A stretch of 64,000 bases of DNA from Nocardia speluncae NBRC 108251 (GTDB taxonomy: Bacteria; Actinomycetota; Actinomycetes; Mycobacteriales; Mycobacteriaceae): contig NZ_BDBZ01000007.1 in the NCBI RefSeq assembly GCF_001613245.1, positions 1 to 64,000 on the forward strand, read 5' to 3'. Shown one piece after another: positions 6,958-14,277 of this stretch (position 1 is its first letter; each line of letters begins with the position of its first letter). The notes below the pieces were generated by a model, which was not told the origin of the DNA, searched no databases, and saw only the letters and a program-made list of their open reading frames with translations. A program made the translations under genes and the position numbers.

Positions 6958-8643
6958 TCAGGACGCGCTCCGCAGCAGCATGGCGCCGCCCGGGGTCAGC
7001 CCCCCGCTGGAAACCACCGCGACCCGCGCATCCCGGACCTGGCGTTCCCCGGCCGTCCCGCGCAGCTGCACGATCGCCTCGTGCAGCAGCCCCATCCCAT
7101 GGGTGCGGCCGTGTGACAGCTGCCCGCCGTGGGTGTTCAGCGGCAGGACCCCGTCGCGGGCGATGTTCTTCCCGCCGTCCAGGAAATCCTTGGCTTCGCC
7201 GATTTTGCAGAAACCCAACGCCTCGATCCAGGACACGCAGTTGATGGTGAACCCGTCGTACAGTTCGGCCACATCGACATCGTCGGGCCGCAGATCGGTG
7301 CGGGTCCACAGGTGCGCGGCCGGGCCGAGTACCTGCGGTTCGTGGGTGAGTGTGCTCTGATCCCATTCGATCCGCTCGATGATCTGGGTGCCCACGGCCT
7401 CCACCTCGATCCCGGGCACCGGCAGGTCCGCCGCGGCGTCGCGCGCCGAGACGATCACCGCGACCGCGCCGTCACACGGCACATCACAGTCGTAGAGACC
7501 GAACGGCGTGGTGATCGGGCGGGCGTCGAGATAGTCGTCCATGGTCATCGGATCGCGGTAGACCGCGCTCGGATTCAGTGCGGCGTTCGCACGCTGGTTC
7601 ACTGCGACCCAGCCCAATGTCTCGCGGGTGGTGCCGTATTCGTGGAAATGCCGTTGTGCCTTCTGCGCCAGCGTATGCGCGGCGGAGGTGGATCCGAACG
7701 GATGCATCCAACTGGCGGTGCGGCCACCGCCGGATACGGGGAGGGCACCACGTTTCATCATCTCGTTGAAGGTGGCCTCCCACACCGTGCGGTAGCACAG
7801 CACATGGGTGGCCAACCCGGCGTGTACGGCGAGCATGGCCGCGATCACCGATCCGCCGGGCCCGAAGGTCTCGATCCCGCCGTTGTGCCAGGTGGGCCGG
7901 ATGCCGAGCGCCGATTCCAGTGCGGTGACCCCGCCCTCCCCGAAACCGCCCAGGTTGCCGCCACCCGGATACGAGGACAGGCCGTCGATATCGTCGAGGG
8001 TCAGTCCGGCGTCGGCCACCGCGCGTTCGCAGGCGTCCACGGTGAGCTCGAGGGGTGGCCGCATCAACCGCCGCCCGATATCCGACATCCCGATTCCGGT
8101 GAGAACGACACTGTCCTCGAACTTGTCGCGACGCAGCATCGGTGTCACCCGCTGACCGAATTCGGCCGGTGCGATCTCGTCGACCGGTAGTGGCGCCGGT
8201 TCCGGCTGTCGAGTGGTGGGACGGAACAGCGGTAGCCATACATCGCCGTCGTGCTGGAACATCACTTCGACTCGCATACCGAGGTGGAGTCGGTCCGGAT
8301 CGCATTCGACGATATTGGTGGTGAGCCGGACCCGGGGGTCGTCGGACAGCGCCACCGTCGCCACCACGTACGGAGGTGGCAGGCCCGGCAGCGCGAACCG
8401 GTGGTTGACCGTGAAGGAAGCAAGTGTCGCCGTACCCGAGACCACGCGCGGGGCGAGTTCGCGACCCCGGCAGTACCGGCAGATCGGCTGGGGCGGATGG
8501 ATCAGTGCCGAGCACGCGCGGCACTCCTGGATCCGCAGTTGCCCGTCGGCGCCGGAGGTCCAGAAGAATTCGGTGTCCAGGGACAGCAGCGGGAGCGGCC
8601 GCCCCGAACGCGGTGCCGGATCGTCCTCGTTCGTCGATGCCAT
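6958..8643 (-). CDS. Fusion of DUF35 OB-fold/zinc-ribbon and thiolase-like (Ltp-type) protein, 561 aa
   Basis: Start ATG 8643 has a strong GAGGAGG six bases upstream; the longer frame to 8730 crosses a terminator hairpin and was rejected. Residues ~20-150 are a DUF35 module: zinc ribbon CRACSALIHPPQPICRYC, then an OB fold. Residues ~175-561 are a thiolase-fold lipid-transfer/acetyltransferase-like domain with YDGFTINCVSWIEALGF and NTHGGQLSHGRTHG near the end. In steroid degraders, Ltp2 (thiolase-like retro-aldolase) works with a separate DUF35 protein to cleave a beta-hydroxyacyl-CoA side chain. Here both parts are in one chain, which suggests retro-aldol C-C cleavage of a CoA ester (inference). 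First gene of its operon. Confidence 0.87.
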   Translation of the reverse strand: MASTNEDDPAPRSGRPLPLLSLDTEFFWTSGADGQLRIQECRACSALIHPPQPICRYCRGRELAPRVVSGTATLASFTVNHRFALPGLPPPYVVATVALSDDPRVRLTTNIVECDPDRLHLGMRVEVMFQHDGDVWLPLFRPTTRQPEPAPLPVDEIAPAEFGQRVTPMLRRDKFEDSVVLTGIGMSDIGRRLMRPPLELTVDACERAVADAGLTLDDIDGLSSYPGGGNLGGFGEGGVTALESALGIRPTWHNGGIETFGPGGSVIAAMLAVHAGLATHVLCYRTVWEATFNEMMKRGALPVSGGGRTASWMHPFGSTSAAHTLAQKAQRHFHEYGTTRETLGWVAVNQRANAALNPSAVYRDPMTMDDYLDARPITTPFGLYDCDVPCDGAVAVIVSARDAAADLPVPGIEVEAVGTQIIERIEWDQSTLTHEPQVLGPAAHLWTRTDLRPDDVDVAELYDGFTINCVSWIEALGFCKIGEAKDFLDGGKNIARDGVLPLNTHGGQLSHGRTHGMGLLHEAIVQLRGTAGERQVRDARVAVVSSGGLTPGGAMLLRSAS

Positions 8644-8700
8644 ATCGCCTCCTCGTATCACCGGTGCGCGGCACTTCCGGCCGGTGATCTCCTCGTTGTT

Positions 8701-8745
8701 CCGTGACCGCGGCGGGCGGCCGGCTGCCACCCGCCGCGGTCACGG
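8701..8745 (-). terminator. Intrinsic terminator between the P450 and thiolase operons
   Basis: A perfect 16-bp stem, CCGTGACCGCGGCGGG (8701-8716) and its reverse complement (8730-8745), closes a 13-base loop. It lies 24 bp after the P450 stop and 58 bp before the next gene on the same strand. There is no U-tract, as is usual for actinobacteria. Confidence 0.8.
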
Positions 8746-8768
8746 GGATCCGTTGTGGTGCCCCGGTG

Positions 8769-10121
8769 CTAGATCTGCGCGGCGTCCTTCCGGACGGTGA
8801 CGGGTTCGGCGAGTCGCTGTTCGTCGCATGCCGTCTGCAACTTCTCCAGCGTTTCGGCCAGACCCGGGCCGAGCGGCTCACCCGGAGTGAACGTGGCCGG
8901 AAGATGGCGCATGCCCTGAATGACCGCGACCGTTTCGTAGTGCACGGTTTCCTCCGGGATGCAGCGGAAATCGGGTATCCGGTCCAGCACCGCCAGCAGC
9001 ATCCGCTTGTACACCGCGCGGGCCACATTGGATCCGATACACCGGTGGATGCCGAGTCCGAAACTGAAGTGCCGATTGCCCTTCCGGTCCAGGACGACGG
9101 CATCGGGTTGTTCGAACACCGCCGGGTCGCGGTTGGCCATCGCCCAGGACAGCCACAGCCGTTCCCCTTCGGCGAACCGGGCACCGGCCAGTTCGATATC
9201 GGTGGTGAATGTCCGGCCGTCTCCCGGGGCGGGAGTGAAGTACCGCAGGAACTCCTCGGTTGCCGAATCGAGCAGGTCGTCGCGTTCCCGGCTGAGGGTT
9301 TCGCGTTCGGCGCGATGTTCGGACAACCATTCCAGCGAATGCGCGGTGAGCGCGGTGGTGGTGTCGAAACCGCCACCGATCAGGAGCCCGAGCATGCCCA
9401 GGATCTCGATATCGGGGAGCGGTTTGCCGCCGAGTGTCGCCTCGGTGGCCAGCGCGTGGACGAGACCGGGCCGCGGGTGCTCCCGGATCTCGACCAGATT
9501 GGTGTACATGTCCAGGCCCATTTCCTGGTGCAATCGGTGCACCCGCTCGTACTCCGGGGAGTCCGGTGGGGTGTAGACCGTGGCGTGTGCGGGCTCGCTG
9601 TAGACCGCCCAGTTGCGCAGCGGGATGCCCAGCATCGCCAGCGTCAGCACCGCGGGCACGATATTGGCGAGGTCGTCGACGAAATCGATGCGCCCGCTGC
9701 GGATCTTCTCGTCGAGTGCGGCCCGCACGAGTTCGTCGACGAACGGGATCCATCGCTGTACGGCGGCGGGGGAGAGGTACGGGTTGAGCACCGAACGCAG
9801 TTCGCGATGCTCGGGATCGTCCATCTCCAGGATGCCGTTGCGGATGGCGGCTTGGTTGGTGGAGGGGATCGTGATGCCTCGATATCCGCGCCGCACCCCC
9901 TCCACATCGCGGTCGTTGGAGACGTGAGGGCAGCGGGCGAGTTCGAAGACTTCCCGGTTGCCCGCCGCCACCCAGTAACCGTCGTGGTTGTCGGTCCAGG
10001 CGACCGGGCAGTGCCGGTGCATATGCTCGGTGATCGTCTGGAACGACTCCCGGTAGCCGGGTTCGTAGCGGTCGTAATGGAACTGAGGACGGTGACTGCC
10101 GGTGGATTCGGTGGCGGACAT
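8769..10121 (-). CDS. Cytochrome P450, 450 aa
   Basis: A soluble bacterial class I P450. The I-helix oxygen-binding motif is GGGFDTTTA, the K-helix ExxR is in EEFLRY, and the heme loop FSFGLGIHRCIGS has Cys361 as iron ligand. It should insert oxygen into a hydrophobic substrate, taking electrons from the ferredoxin encoded just upstream (25-bp gap). The SDR before that could oxidise the alcohol made. Order on the minus strand is small ORF, SDR, ferredoxin, P450, then the terminator at 8701-8745. The subfamily cannot be set by eye. Confidence 0.93.
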   Translation of the reverse strand: MSATESTGSHRPQFHYDRYEPGYRESFQTITEHMHRHCPVAWTDNHDGYWVAAGNREVFELARCPHVSNDRDVEGVRRGYRGITIPSTNQAAIRNGILEMDDPEHRELRSVLNPYLSPAAVQRWIPFVDELVRAALDEKIRSGRIDFVDDLANIVPAVLTLAMLGIPLRNWAVYSEPAHATVYTPPDSPEYERVHRLHQEMGLDMYTNLVEIREHPRPGLVHALATEATLGGKPLPDIEILGMLGLLIGGGFDTTTALTAHSLEWLSEHRAERETLSRERDDLLDSATEEFLRYFTPAPGDGRTFTTDIELAGARFAEGERLWLSWAMANRDPAVFEQPDAVVLDRKGNRHFSFGLGIHRCIGSNVARAVYKRMLLAVLDRIPDFRCIPEETVHYETVAVIQGMRHLPATFTPGEPLGPGLAETLEKLQTACDEQRLAEPVTVRKDAAQI

Positions 10122-10146
10122 CGGGTGCCCCCTCGTCTTGCTCGGT

Positions 10147-10341
10147 CTACTCGGTGAGCGTGATGGCGCGCTCGGGGCAGGAGTGCACCGCCTCGCGCAC
10201 GTGATCTTCTTGATCGTGGGCTACGTTCTCGTCCACCGGTGACGAGTGGCCGTCGATTTCGCTGAGTTCGAACGCTTTGGGCGCGATCATCGAGCAGAGG
10301 GTATGGCCCTGGCAGCGTTGCTGGTCGACATGGACCTTCAC
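10147..10341 (-). CDS. Ferredoxin (3Fe-4S type), 64 aa
   Basis: Starts at GTG 10341 with GGAAG about ten bases upstream; no ATG is available. Cys ligands are at 10 and 16 (CQGHTLC) and at 55 (SCP). The missing middle Cys of a 4Fe-4S set is the pattern of the single-cluster 3Fe-4S ferredoxins that feed actinobacterial P450s. It is acidic, as expected for docking. It lies between the SDR and P450 genes and so is the probable electron donor of the P450 at 8769. A ferredoxin reductase gene is not in the window. Confidence 0.9.
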   Translation of the reverse strand: MKVHVDQQRCQGHTLCSMIAPKAFELSEIDGHSSPVDENVAHDQEDHVREAVHSCPERAITLTE

Positions 10342-10388
10342 GGTTGTCACTTCCCTTCGAGTGCGGCCGGCGGATACCTGGGGCTGAT

Positions 10389-11096
10389 TCAGGTGTTGCG
10401 TCCGCCGTTGACGCCGATGATCTGGCCGGTGATGTAACCGGCCTCTTCGGAGATCAGGAAAGCGCAGGTGGCGGCGATATCCTCGGGTGTACCGACCCGC
10501 CGCACGGGTGTGCGCTGAATATGGTCCTCGACGGTGCCGCCGAGTAGCCGGCGCTCCTCGGAGCGGCGCAGCATCGGGGTATCGATGAACCCCGGCGGGA
10601 CCGCGTTGACGGTGATCCCGGACGGGCCGAGTTCCAGCGCCAGCGATTTGGTGAGCCCGTTGACCGCGGATTTCGACGAGACATAGTGCGACATGAACGG
10701 CTGTCCCGACTGCGCGCTGGAGGACGAGATGTTCACGATTCGCCCCCATCCGGCCTCGACCATATCCGGCAGGACCGCTTGGATCGTATGGAAGACGCCG
10801 TGCAGGTTGACCTCGATGACCCGCTTCCATTCGGCGAAATCGATGTTCTGGAAGCGTTTGAATCCGTCTACGCCGGCGGCATTCACCAGAACGGTGACCG
10901 GACCCAGTTTCTCGCGGATGGTGCCGAGTGCTGCGGCCAGGCTGTCGGGGTCGGTGACATCGGCCCGGTAGGCGGAATCGTCGCCGGCGGAGGCATTGCG
11001 GTCCAGGGCCGCCACATGGAAGCCGTCGCTGCGGAGCCGCTGCGCGATGGCCAGTCCGATGCCCGAGGCGCCGCCGGTGACAACTGCGGTTTTCAC
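10389..11096 (-). CDS. SDR-family NAD(P)-dependent oxidoreductase, 235 aa
   Basis: A classical SDR: cofactor motif TGGASGIG (residues 7-14), NAAG near residue 93, catalytic Ser in NISSSSAQ, and Tyr-Lys in YVSSKSA. The 235-residue length is typical. It starts at GTG 11096, which overlaps the stop of a 29-codon ORF (GTGA), so it is probably translationally coupled to it. Together with the downstream ferredoxin and P450 it likely oxidises the P450's alcohol product (inference). Its promoter region appears to have been split by the tnpB element. Confidence 0.9.
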   Translation of the reverse strand: MKTAVVTGGASGIGLAIAQRLRSDGFHVAALDRNASAGDDSAYRADVTDPDSLAAALGTIREKLGPVTVLVNAAGVDGFKRFQNIDFAEWKRVIEVNLHGVFHTIQAVLPDMVEAGWGRIVNISSSSAQSGQPFMSHYVSSKSAVNGLTKSLALELGPSGITVNAVPPGFIDTPMLRRSEERRLLGGTVEDHIQRTPVRRVGTPEDIAATCAFLISEEAGYITGQIIGVNGGRNT

Positions 11097-11182
11097 CGGG
11101 CCTCCGTAGCGTGGAGGTCCGGCCCTTCACGGCGGGGAGGAAACGCGTCAACCTCGGTGGCGACGTGGTCAGTGGTTGTCAT
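11093..11182 (-). CDS. 29-aa leader ORF upstream of the SDR
   Basis: ATG 11182 opens a 29-codon frame (MTTTDHVATEVDAFPPRREG...) ending in TGA 11093-11095, which overlaps the SDR start as GTGA. It could be a coupling leader peptide or the remnant of a longer gene. It now has no good Shine-Dalgarno sequence. If the tnpB element is removed, GAGAGGAAAGG (reverse strand of about 12511-12523) lands five or so bases before this ATG, which argues that this is the true start of the operon. Confidence 0.5.
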   Translation of the reverse strand: MTTTDHVATEVDAFPPRREGPDLHATEAR

Positions 11183-11234
11183 GCCAACCCGTCTTTCTGT
11201 ATGTGTGTCGGTGCTGTGTGTTAGGAATTCCGCT

Positions 11235-12488
11235 GTGCGGAAGGCGTACAAAGTCCGGGTTTATCCGGATACCGAGCAAGCGGCCCAGTTGAGCCGTACG
11301 TTCGGCTGCGTGCGCCTGGTCTGGAACAAGACCCTCGACGCACGGCACCGCGCTTACCACGCGCACGGCACGAAGACTGCCTACCGGGAGACCGACGCCG
11401 CCCTGACTGTGTGGAAGAAGACCGAGGACTTGGCGTTTTTGTCCGAGGTGTCGTCGGTGCCGTTGCAGCAGACACTGCGGCATCAGCACACCGCGTACGC
11501 GAGCTTCTTCGCTGGACGCGCGAAGTACCCGCGTTTCAAGTCCCGCAATGGACGTCAGTCTGCGCACTACACGCGATCTGCGTTCCGTCTTCGTAACGGC
11601 AAGCTGACGCTGGCCAAGCACTCGAAGCCGCTGGAGTTCGTATGGTCTTGGGACGTCGATGTCTTGGCGGATCTGAATCCGACGATGGTTGTTGTGTCGC
11701 GGGAGTCGGACGGGCGTTGGTATGTGACGTTCGCTGTCGACGCCGGCGACTCCGACCACGCAACGGAAACCGGCAGTACGGTCGGCGTTGATCTCGGAGT
11801 GAAGGACTTCGCGGCCCTGTCCACAGGCGAGAAGATCGCCAACCCGAAGAATTTGGACCGCAAGGCGCGCAACCTCGCGCGTTACCAGCGGCAGATGGCG
11901 CGTAAGCAGAAGGGTTCCGCGAACCGCCGCAAGGCCAGGAACAAGGTTGCCGGAACGCATCGAAAGATACGCAACGCGCGCTTTGACTTCCTGCACCGAA
12001 CATCGACGCGCTTGATTCGCGAGAACGATGTGATCGCGATCGAAGACCTCAACGTTGCAGGCATGAGCCGCAGCGTGAAGGGAACGATCGACAAGCCGGG
12101 CCGCAACGTGCGCGCCAAAGCCGGACTCAATCGCACGGTGCTGGACGCGGCCCGGCGTCAACTGGAGTACAAGGCCGAACGCGCGGGTAAGCGGGTCGTG
12201 GTCATCGACCGCTGGTACCCGTCCAGCAAGACGTGCTCCGCGTGCGGACACCTGCTGTCGAGCTTGAAGCTGTCGGTGCGGCACTGGAGGTGTCCCGACT
12301 GCGGCACCCGGCATGACCGGGACCACAACGCCGCGAAGAACATCCTTGCGGCAGGTCTTGCCGTAGCCAGGGAAAGCCCTGGTGATGCCTGTGGAGCTGG
12401 CGTAAATCTGCAAGGGTCCTCCCTTCGGTTGTCGGCTACGAAGCAGGAACTATCGGGCGTGAGCCCGATGGGAATCCCGGCCCTTTAG
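11235..12488 (+). CDS. tnpB: RNA-guided nuclease TnpB (IS605 OrfB family), 417 aa
   Basis: TnpB is the Cas12 ancestor: a nuclease guided by the omega RNA made from the element's own 3' end. All catalytic residues of the split RuvC are present: Asp186 (GVDLGVKDF), Glu270 (IAIEDLN) and Asp363 (DRDHNAAKN). The zinc ribbon is complete: Cys334/337 (CSAC) and Cys353/356 (CPDC). The full length and lack of frameshift suggest it is active. GTG 11235 is chosen because MRKAYKVRVYP is the usual family N-terminus; the frame stays open further upstream. It is transcribed away from the SDR operon and towards the aldehyde dehydrogenase. Confidence 0.93.
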   Translation: MRKAYKVRVYPDTEQAAQLSRTFGCVRLVWNKTLDARHRAYHAHGTKTAYRETDAALTVWKKTEDLAFLSEVSSVPLQQTLRHQHTAYASFFAGRAKYPRFKSRNGRQSAHYTRSAFRLRNGKLTLAKHSKPLEFVWSWDVDVLADLNPTMVVVSRESDGRWYVTFAVDAGDSDHATETGSTVGVDLGVKDFAALSTGEKIANPKNLDRKARNLARYQRQMARKQKGSANRRKARNKVAGTHRKIRNARFDFLHRTSTRLIRENDVIAIEDLNVAGMSRSVKGTIDKPGRNVRAKAGLNRTVLDAARRQLEYKAERAGKRVVVIDRWYPSSKTCSACGHLLSSLKLSVRHWRCPDCGTRHDRDHNAAKNILAAGLAVARESPGDACGAGVNLQGSSLRLSATKQELSGVSPMGIPAL

Positions 12489-12505
12489 GGCCGGGCGGAA
12501 GTCAA
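12380..12505 (+). ncRNA. Predicted omega RNA (TnpB guide scaffold)
   Basis: In tnpB elements the guide RNA scaffold overlaps the end of tnpB and runs to the element's right end, with the guide taken from the flank. Here two hairpins sit in that position: ATCGGGC/GCCCGAT with a GTGA loop (12452-12469), and CCCGGCCC/GGGCCGGG with a TTTA loop (12476-12495). The 3' boundary follows TCAA 12505, so the guide would begin GCTGGCCTTTCC (12506 on). The 5' boundary is a guess. Confidence 0.55.
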
Positions 12506-12558
12506 GCTGGCCTTTCCTCTCTCGCGCCCGCCGGCGCAAGAATATGCATTCCGAATAA

Positions 12559-12573
12559 GAGAACCGTACTCTC
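12559..12573. promoter_or_regulatory. Operator-like site 1 (GAGAAT family)
   Basis: GAGAACCGTACTCTC matches the consensus GAGAAT-N3-ATTCTC at 10 of 12 arm positions. It lies 130 bp left of site 2, in the gap 12506-12737 between the tnpB element and the aldehyde dehydrogenase. Without the element it would stand about 55-60 bp upstream of the 29-aa ORF, so it probably served the leftward SDR/ferredoxin/P450 operon. Confidence 0.55.
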
Positions 12574-12688
12574 GTGAAGATCGGCTACGCAAGATCCGTT
12601 CGATCCGTGCAGTCCGACCCCTGGTCTGCTGTGGGCTGGAAAGTTCCCGCTCATCGAATCGACCGCGCGAGCCCGCTGTCAAATGTAC

Positions 12689-12717
12689 TATTCTCCTGAA
12701 ACGAGAATGCTATTTCC
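12689..12717 (+). promoter_or_regulatory. Operator-like site 2 before the aldehyde dehydrogenase
   Basis: Pattern TATTCTC-N7-GAGAAT-N3-ATTTCC, ending 20 bp before ATG 12738. The same 29-bp arrangement occurs at 46246-46274 and about 50791-50819, each just upstream of a catabolic gene start. Confidence 0.6.
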
Positions 12718-12737
12718 ACAAACTTCGAGGAGGCGGG

Positions 12738-14204
12738 ATGTCAACGCAGGAAGAGGCGGTGACTGCCACCCAGCGGCTGCTCATCGACGGGCAGCTGATC
12801 GAGACCGGGCGCACCCTGGCCTCGCTCAATCCCGCGAACGGTGACGTGGTCGGCCACGCGCCCGAAGCCGGTGTGGCCGAGGTCGACGCCGCTGTCGCCG
12901 CCGCCCGCCGCGCGTTCGACACCACCGATTGGTCGACGAATCACGAATTCCGCGCGCGCTGCCTGGAACAGCTCTATCAGGCGCTGCTGGACAATGTGGA
13001 AGAGTTGCGCGCCCTGATGATCGCCGAGGTCGGCGCGAGCTACATCCTCACCAAAGGCAACCAGCTCGAAACACCGTTCGAGATCGTGAAGTACTACGCC
13101 GGGCTGCTGCGGGACTACACCTGGACCGAGGACCTCGGGCCGGTCGAGATCCGCGGCGCACAGCATCAACGGTGGGTAGAGAAGGAAGGCGCCGGGGTCG
13201 TCGCGGCCATCGCCGCCTACAACTACCCCTACCAGTTGGCGTTCGCGAAACTCGCGCCGTCGCTGGCCGCGGGCTGCACCGTCGTACTGAAGGGTGCGCC
13301 CGATACGCCGCTGATCACCCTTGCACTCGGCGAACTCATTGCGCAGCACACCGATATACCGGCCGGTGTGGTGAACATCCTCACCAGTTCCGAAGTAGCC
13401 GTCGGTGAGCGGATGACCACGCACCCAGATGTGGACGTCGTCTCCTTCACCGGTTCCACCCCGGTCGGTCGCAAGATCATGGCCGCCGCCAGTGAAACCC
13501 TGAAAAAGGTATTCCTCGAGCTCGGCGGCAAATCCGCGGCGATCCTGCTCGACGACGCCGACTACAACCTGGGCGCCATGTTCGCCGCGTTCAGTATCTG
13601 CTCGCACGCCGGCCAGGGCTGCGCCATCACCACCCGGCTGCTGGTGCCGCGTGCCGACCACGACAAGGTCGCCGAACTGGTCGCCGCGAACCTCGCGAAC
13701 ATCACCTACGGTGATCCCGCCGACCCGAAGAACTATATGGGCCCGCTGATCAGCGAACGCCAGCGTGACAAGGTGCACGGTCTGGTGGAGCGTGCGGTCG
13801 CGGCCGGTGCCACCCTGGTGGCGGGCGGCGAGAAGGTCGATCCCGGCTATTTCTACAAGCCGACGCTGCTGGCGAACGTGGATCCCGACAGCGAGATCGC
13901 GCAGGAAGAAGTGTTCGGCCCGGTGCTGGTACTGATCCCGTACGACGATATCGACCACGCCGTGGCGATCGCCAACAACTCGATCTACGGCCTGTCCGGC
14001 GGTGTCTTCGGCGCCGACGCCGAACGCGCTCGGGCGGTGGCGCGGCGGATCCGCACCGGAACCTTCAGCATCAACGGCGGCAACTACTTCCACCCCGACG
14101 CGCCGTTCGGCGGATACAAGCAGTCCGGTGTCGGCCGCGAAATGGGCGTCGTCGGGATGGAGGAGTTCATGGAGCGTAAGACGATCGCCGAGGTGCTGGC
14201 ATGA
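12738..14204 (+). CDS. Aldehyde dehydrogenase, NAD(P)-dependent, 488 aa
   Basis: Full-length ALDH superfamily member. Catalytic Cys295 is in HAGQGCAITTR, general base Glu261 in LELGGKSA, and the cofactor-loop motif is FTGSTPVG. The start ATG 12738 is preceded by GGAGG at a good distance. It should oxidise an aldehyde to an acid in the cytosol, fitting as the step after the P450/SDR pair. It is followed 73 bp later by a CoA transferase, so the acid could then be activated. An operator-like site (12689-12717) lies directly upstream. Confidence 0.93.
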   Translation: MSTQEEAVTATQRLLIDGQLIETGRTLASLNPANGDVVGHAPEAGVAEVDAAVAAARRAFDTTDWSTNHEFRARCLEQLYQALLDNVEELRALMIAEVGASYILTKGNQLETPFEIVKYYAGLLRDYTWTEDLGPVEIRGAQHQRWVEKEGAGVVAAIAAYNYPYQLAFAKLAPSLAAGCTVVLKGAPDTPLITLALGELIAQHTDIPAGVVNILTSSEVAVGERMTTHPDVDVVSFTGSTPVGRKIMAAASETLKKVFLELGGKSAAILLDDADYNLGAMFAAFSICSHAGQGCAITTRLLVPRADHDKVAELVAANLANITYGDPADPKNYMGPLISERQRDKVHGLVERAVAAGATLVAGGEKVDPGYFYKPTLLANVDPDSEIAQEEVFGPVLVLIPYDDIDHAVAIANNSIYGLSGGVFGADAERARAVARRIRTGTFSINGGNYFHPDAPFGGYKQSGVGREMGVVGMEEFMERKTIAEVLA

Positions 14205-14277
14205 GCGGGTCGGGCCCGGAGGCAGTAGCGGAGCGTGACCACGCAGGGCCCTCGCTCATGCCGAGAGGAGAGGCAGC

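Larger units (their letters stand above)
11183..12505 (+). mobile_element. tnpB-only IS200/IS605-type element
   Basis: The element carries tnpB but no Y1 transposase tnpA. The right end is placed at 12505, after two hairpins, with terminal TCAA (12502-12505), the cleavage sequence known from IS608-like right ends. The left end lies within a few bases of 11183, just 5' of the CATG at 11180; it is set by matching flanks, not by a recognised hairpin. Elements of this family insert without target duplication, so none is expected. It would need a tnpA elsewhere to move. Confidence 0.75.

Noticed and set aside
10686..11234. N-terminal extension of TnpB to 10686
   Set aside because: The upstream part is antisense to the SDR gene; TnpB proteins start at about MRKAYKVRVYP.
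11169..12413. Minus-strand 414-codon frame across tnpB
   Set aside because: Shadow frame; no motif and poor codon choice compared with the intact RuvC frame.
12741..14093. Minus-strand 450-codon frame in the aldehyde dehydrogenase gene
   Set aside because: Antisense shadow produced by high-GC third positions; all ALDH motifs lie on the plus strand.
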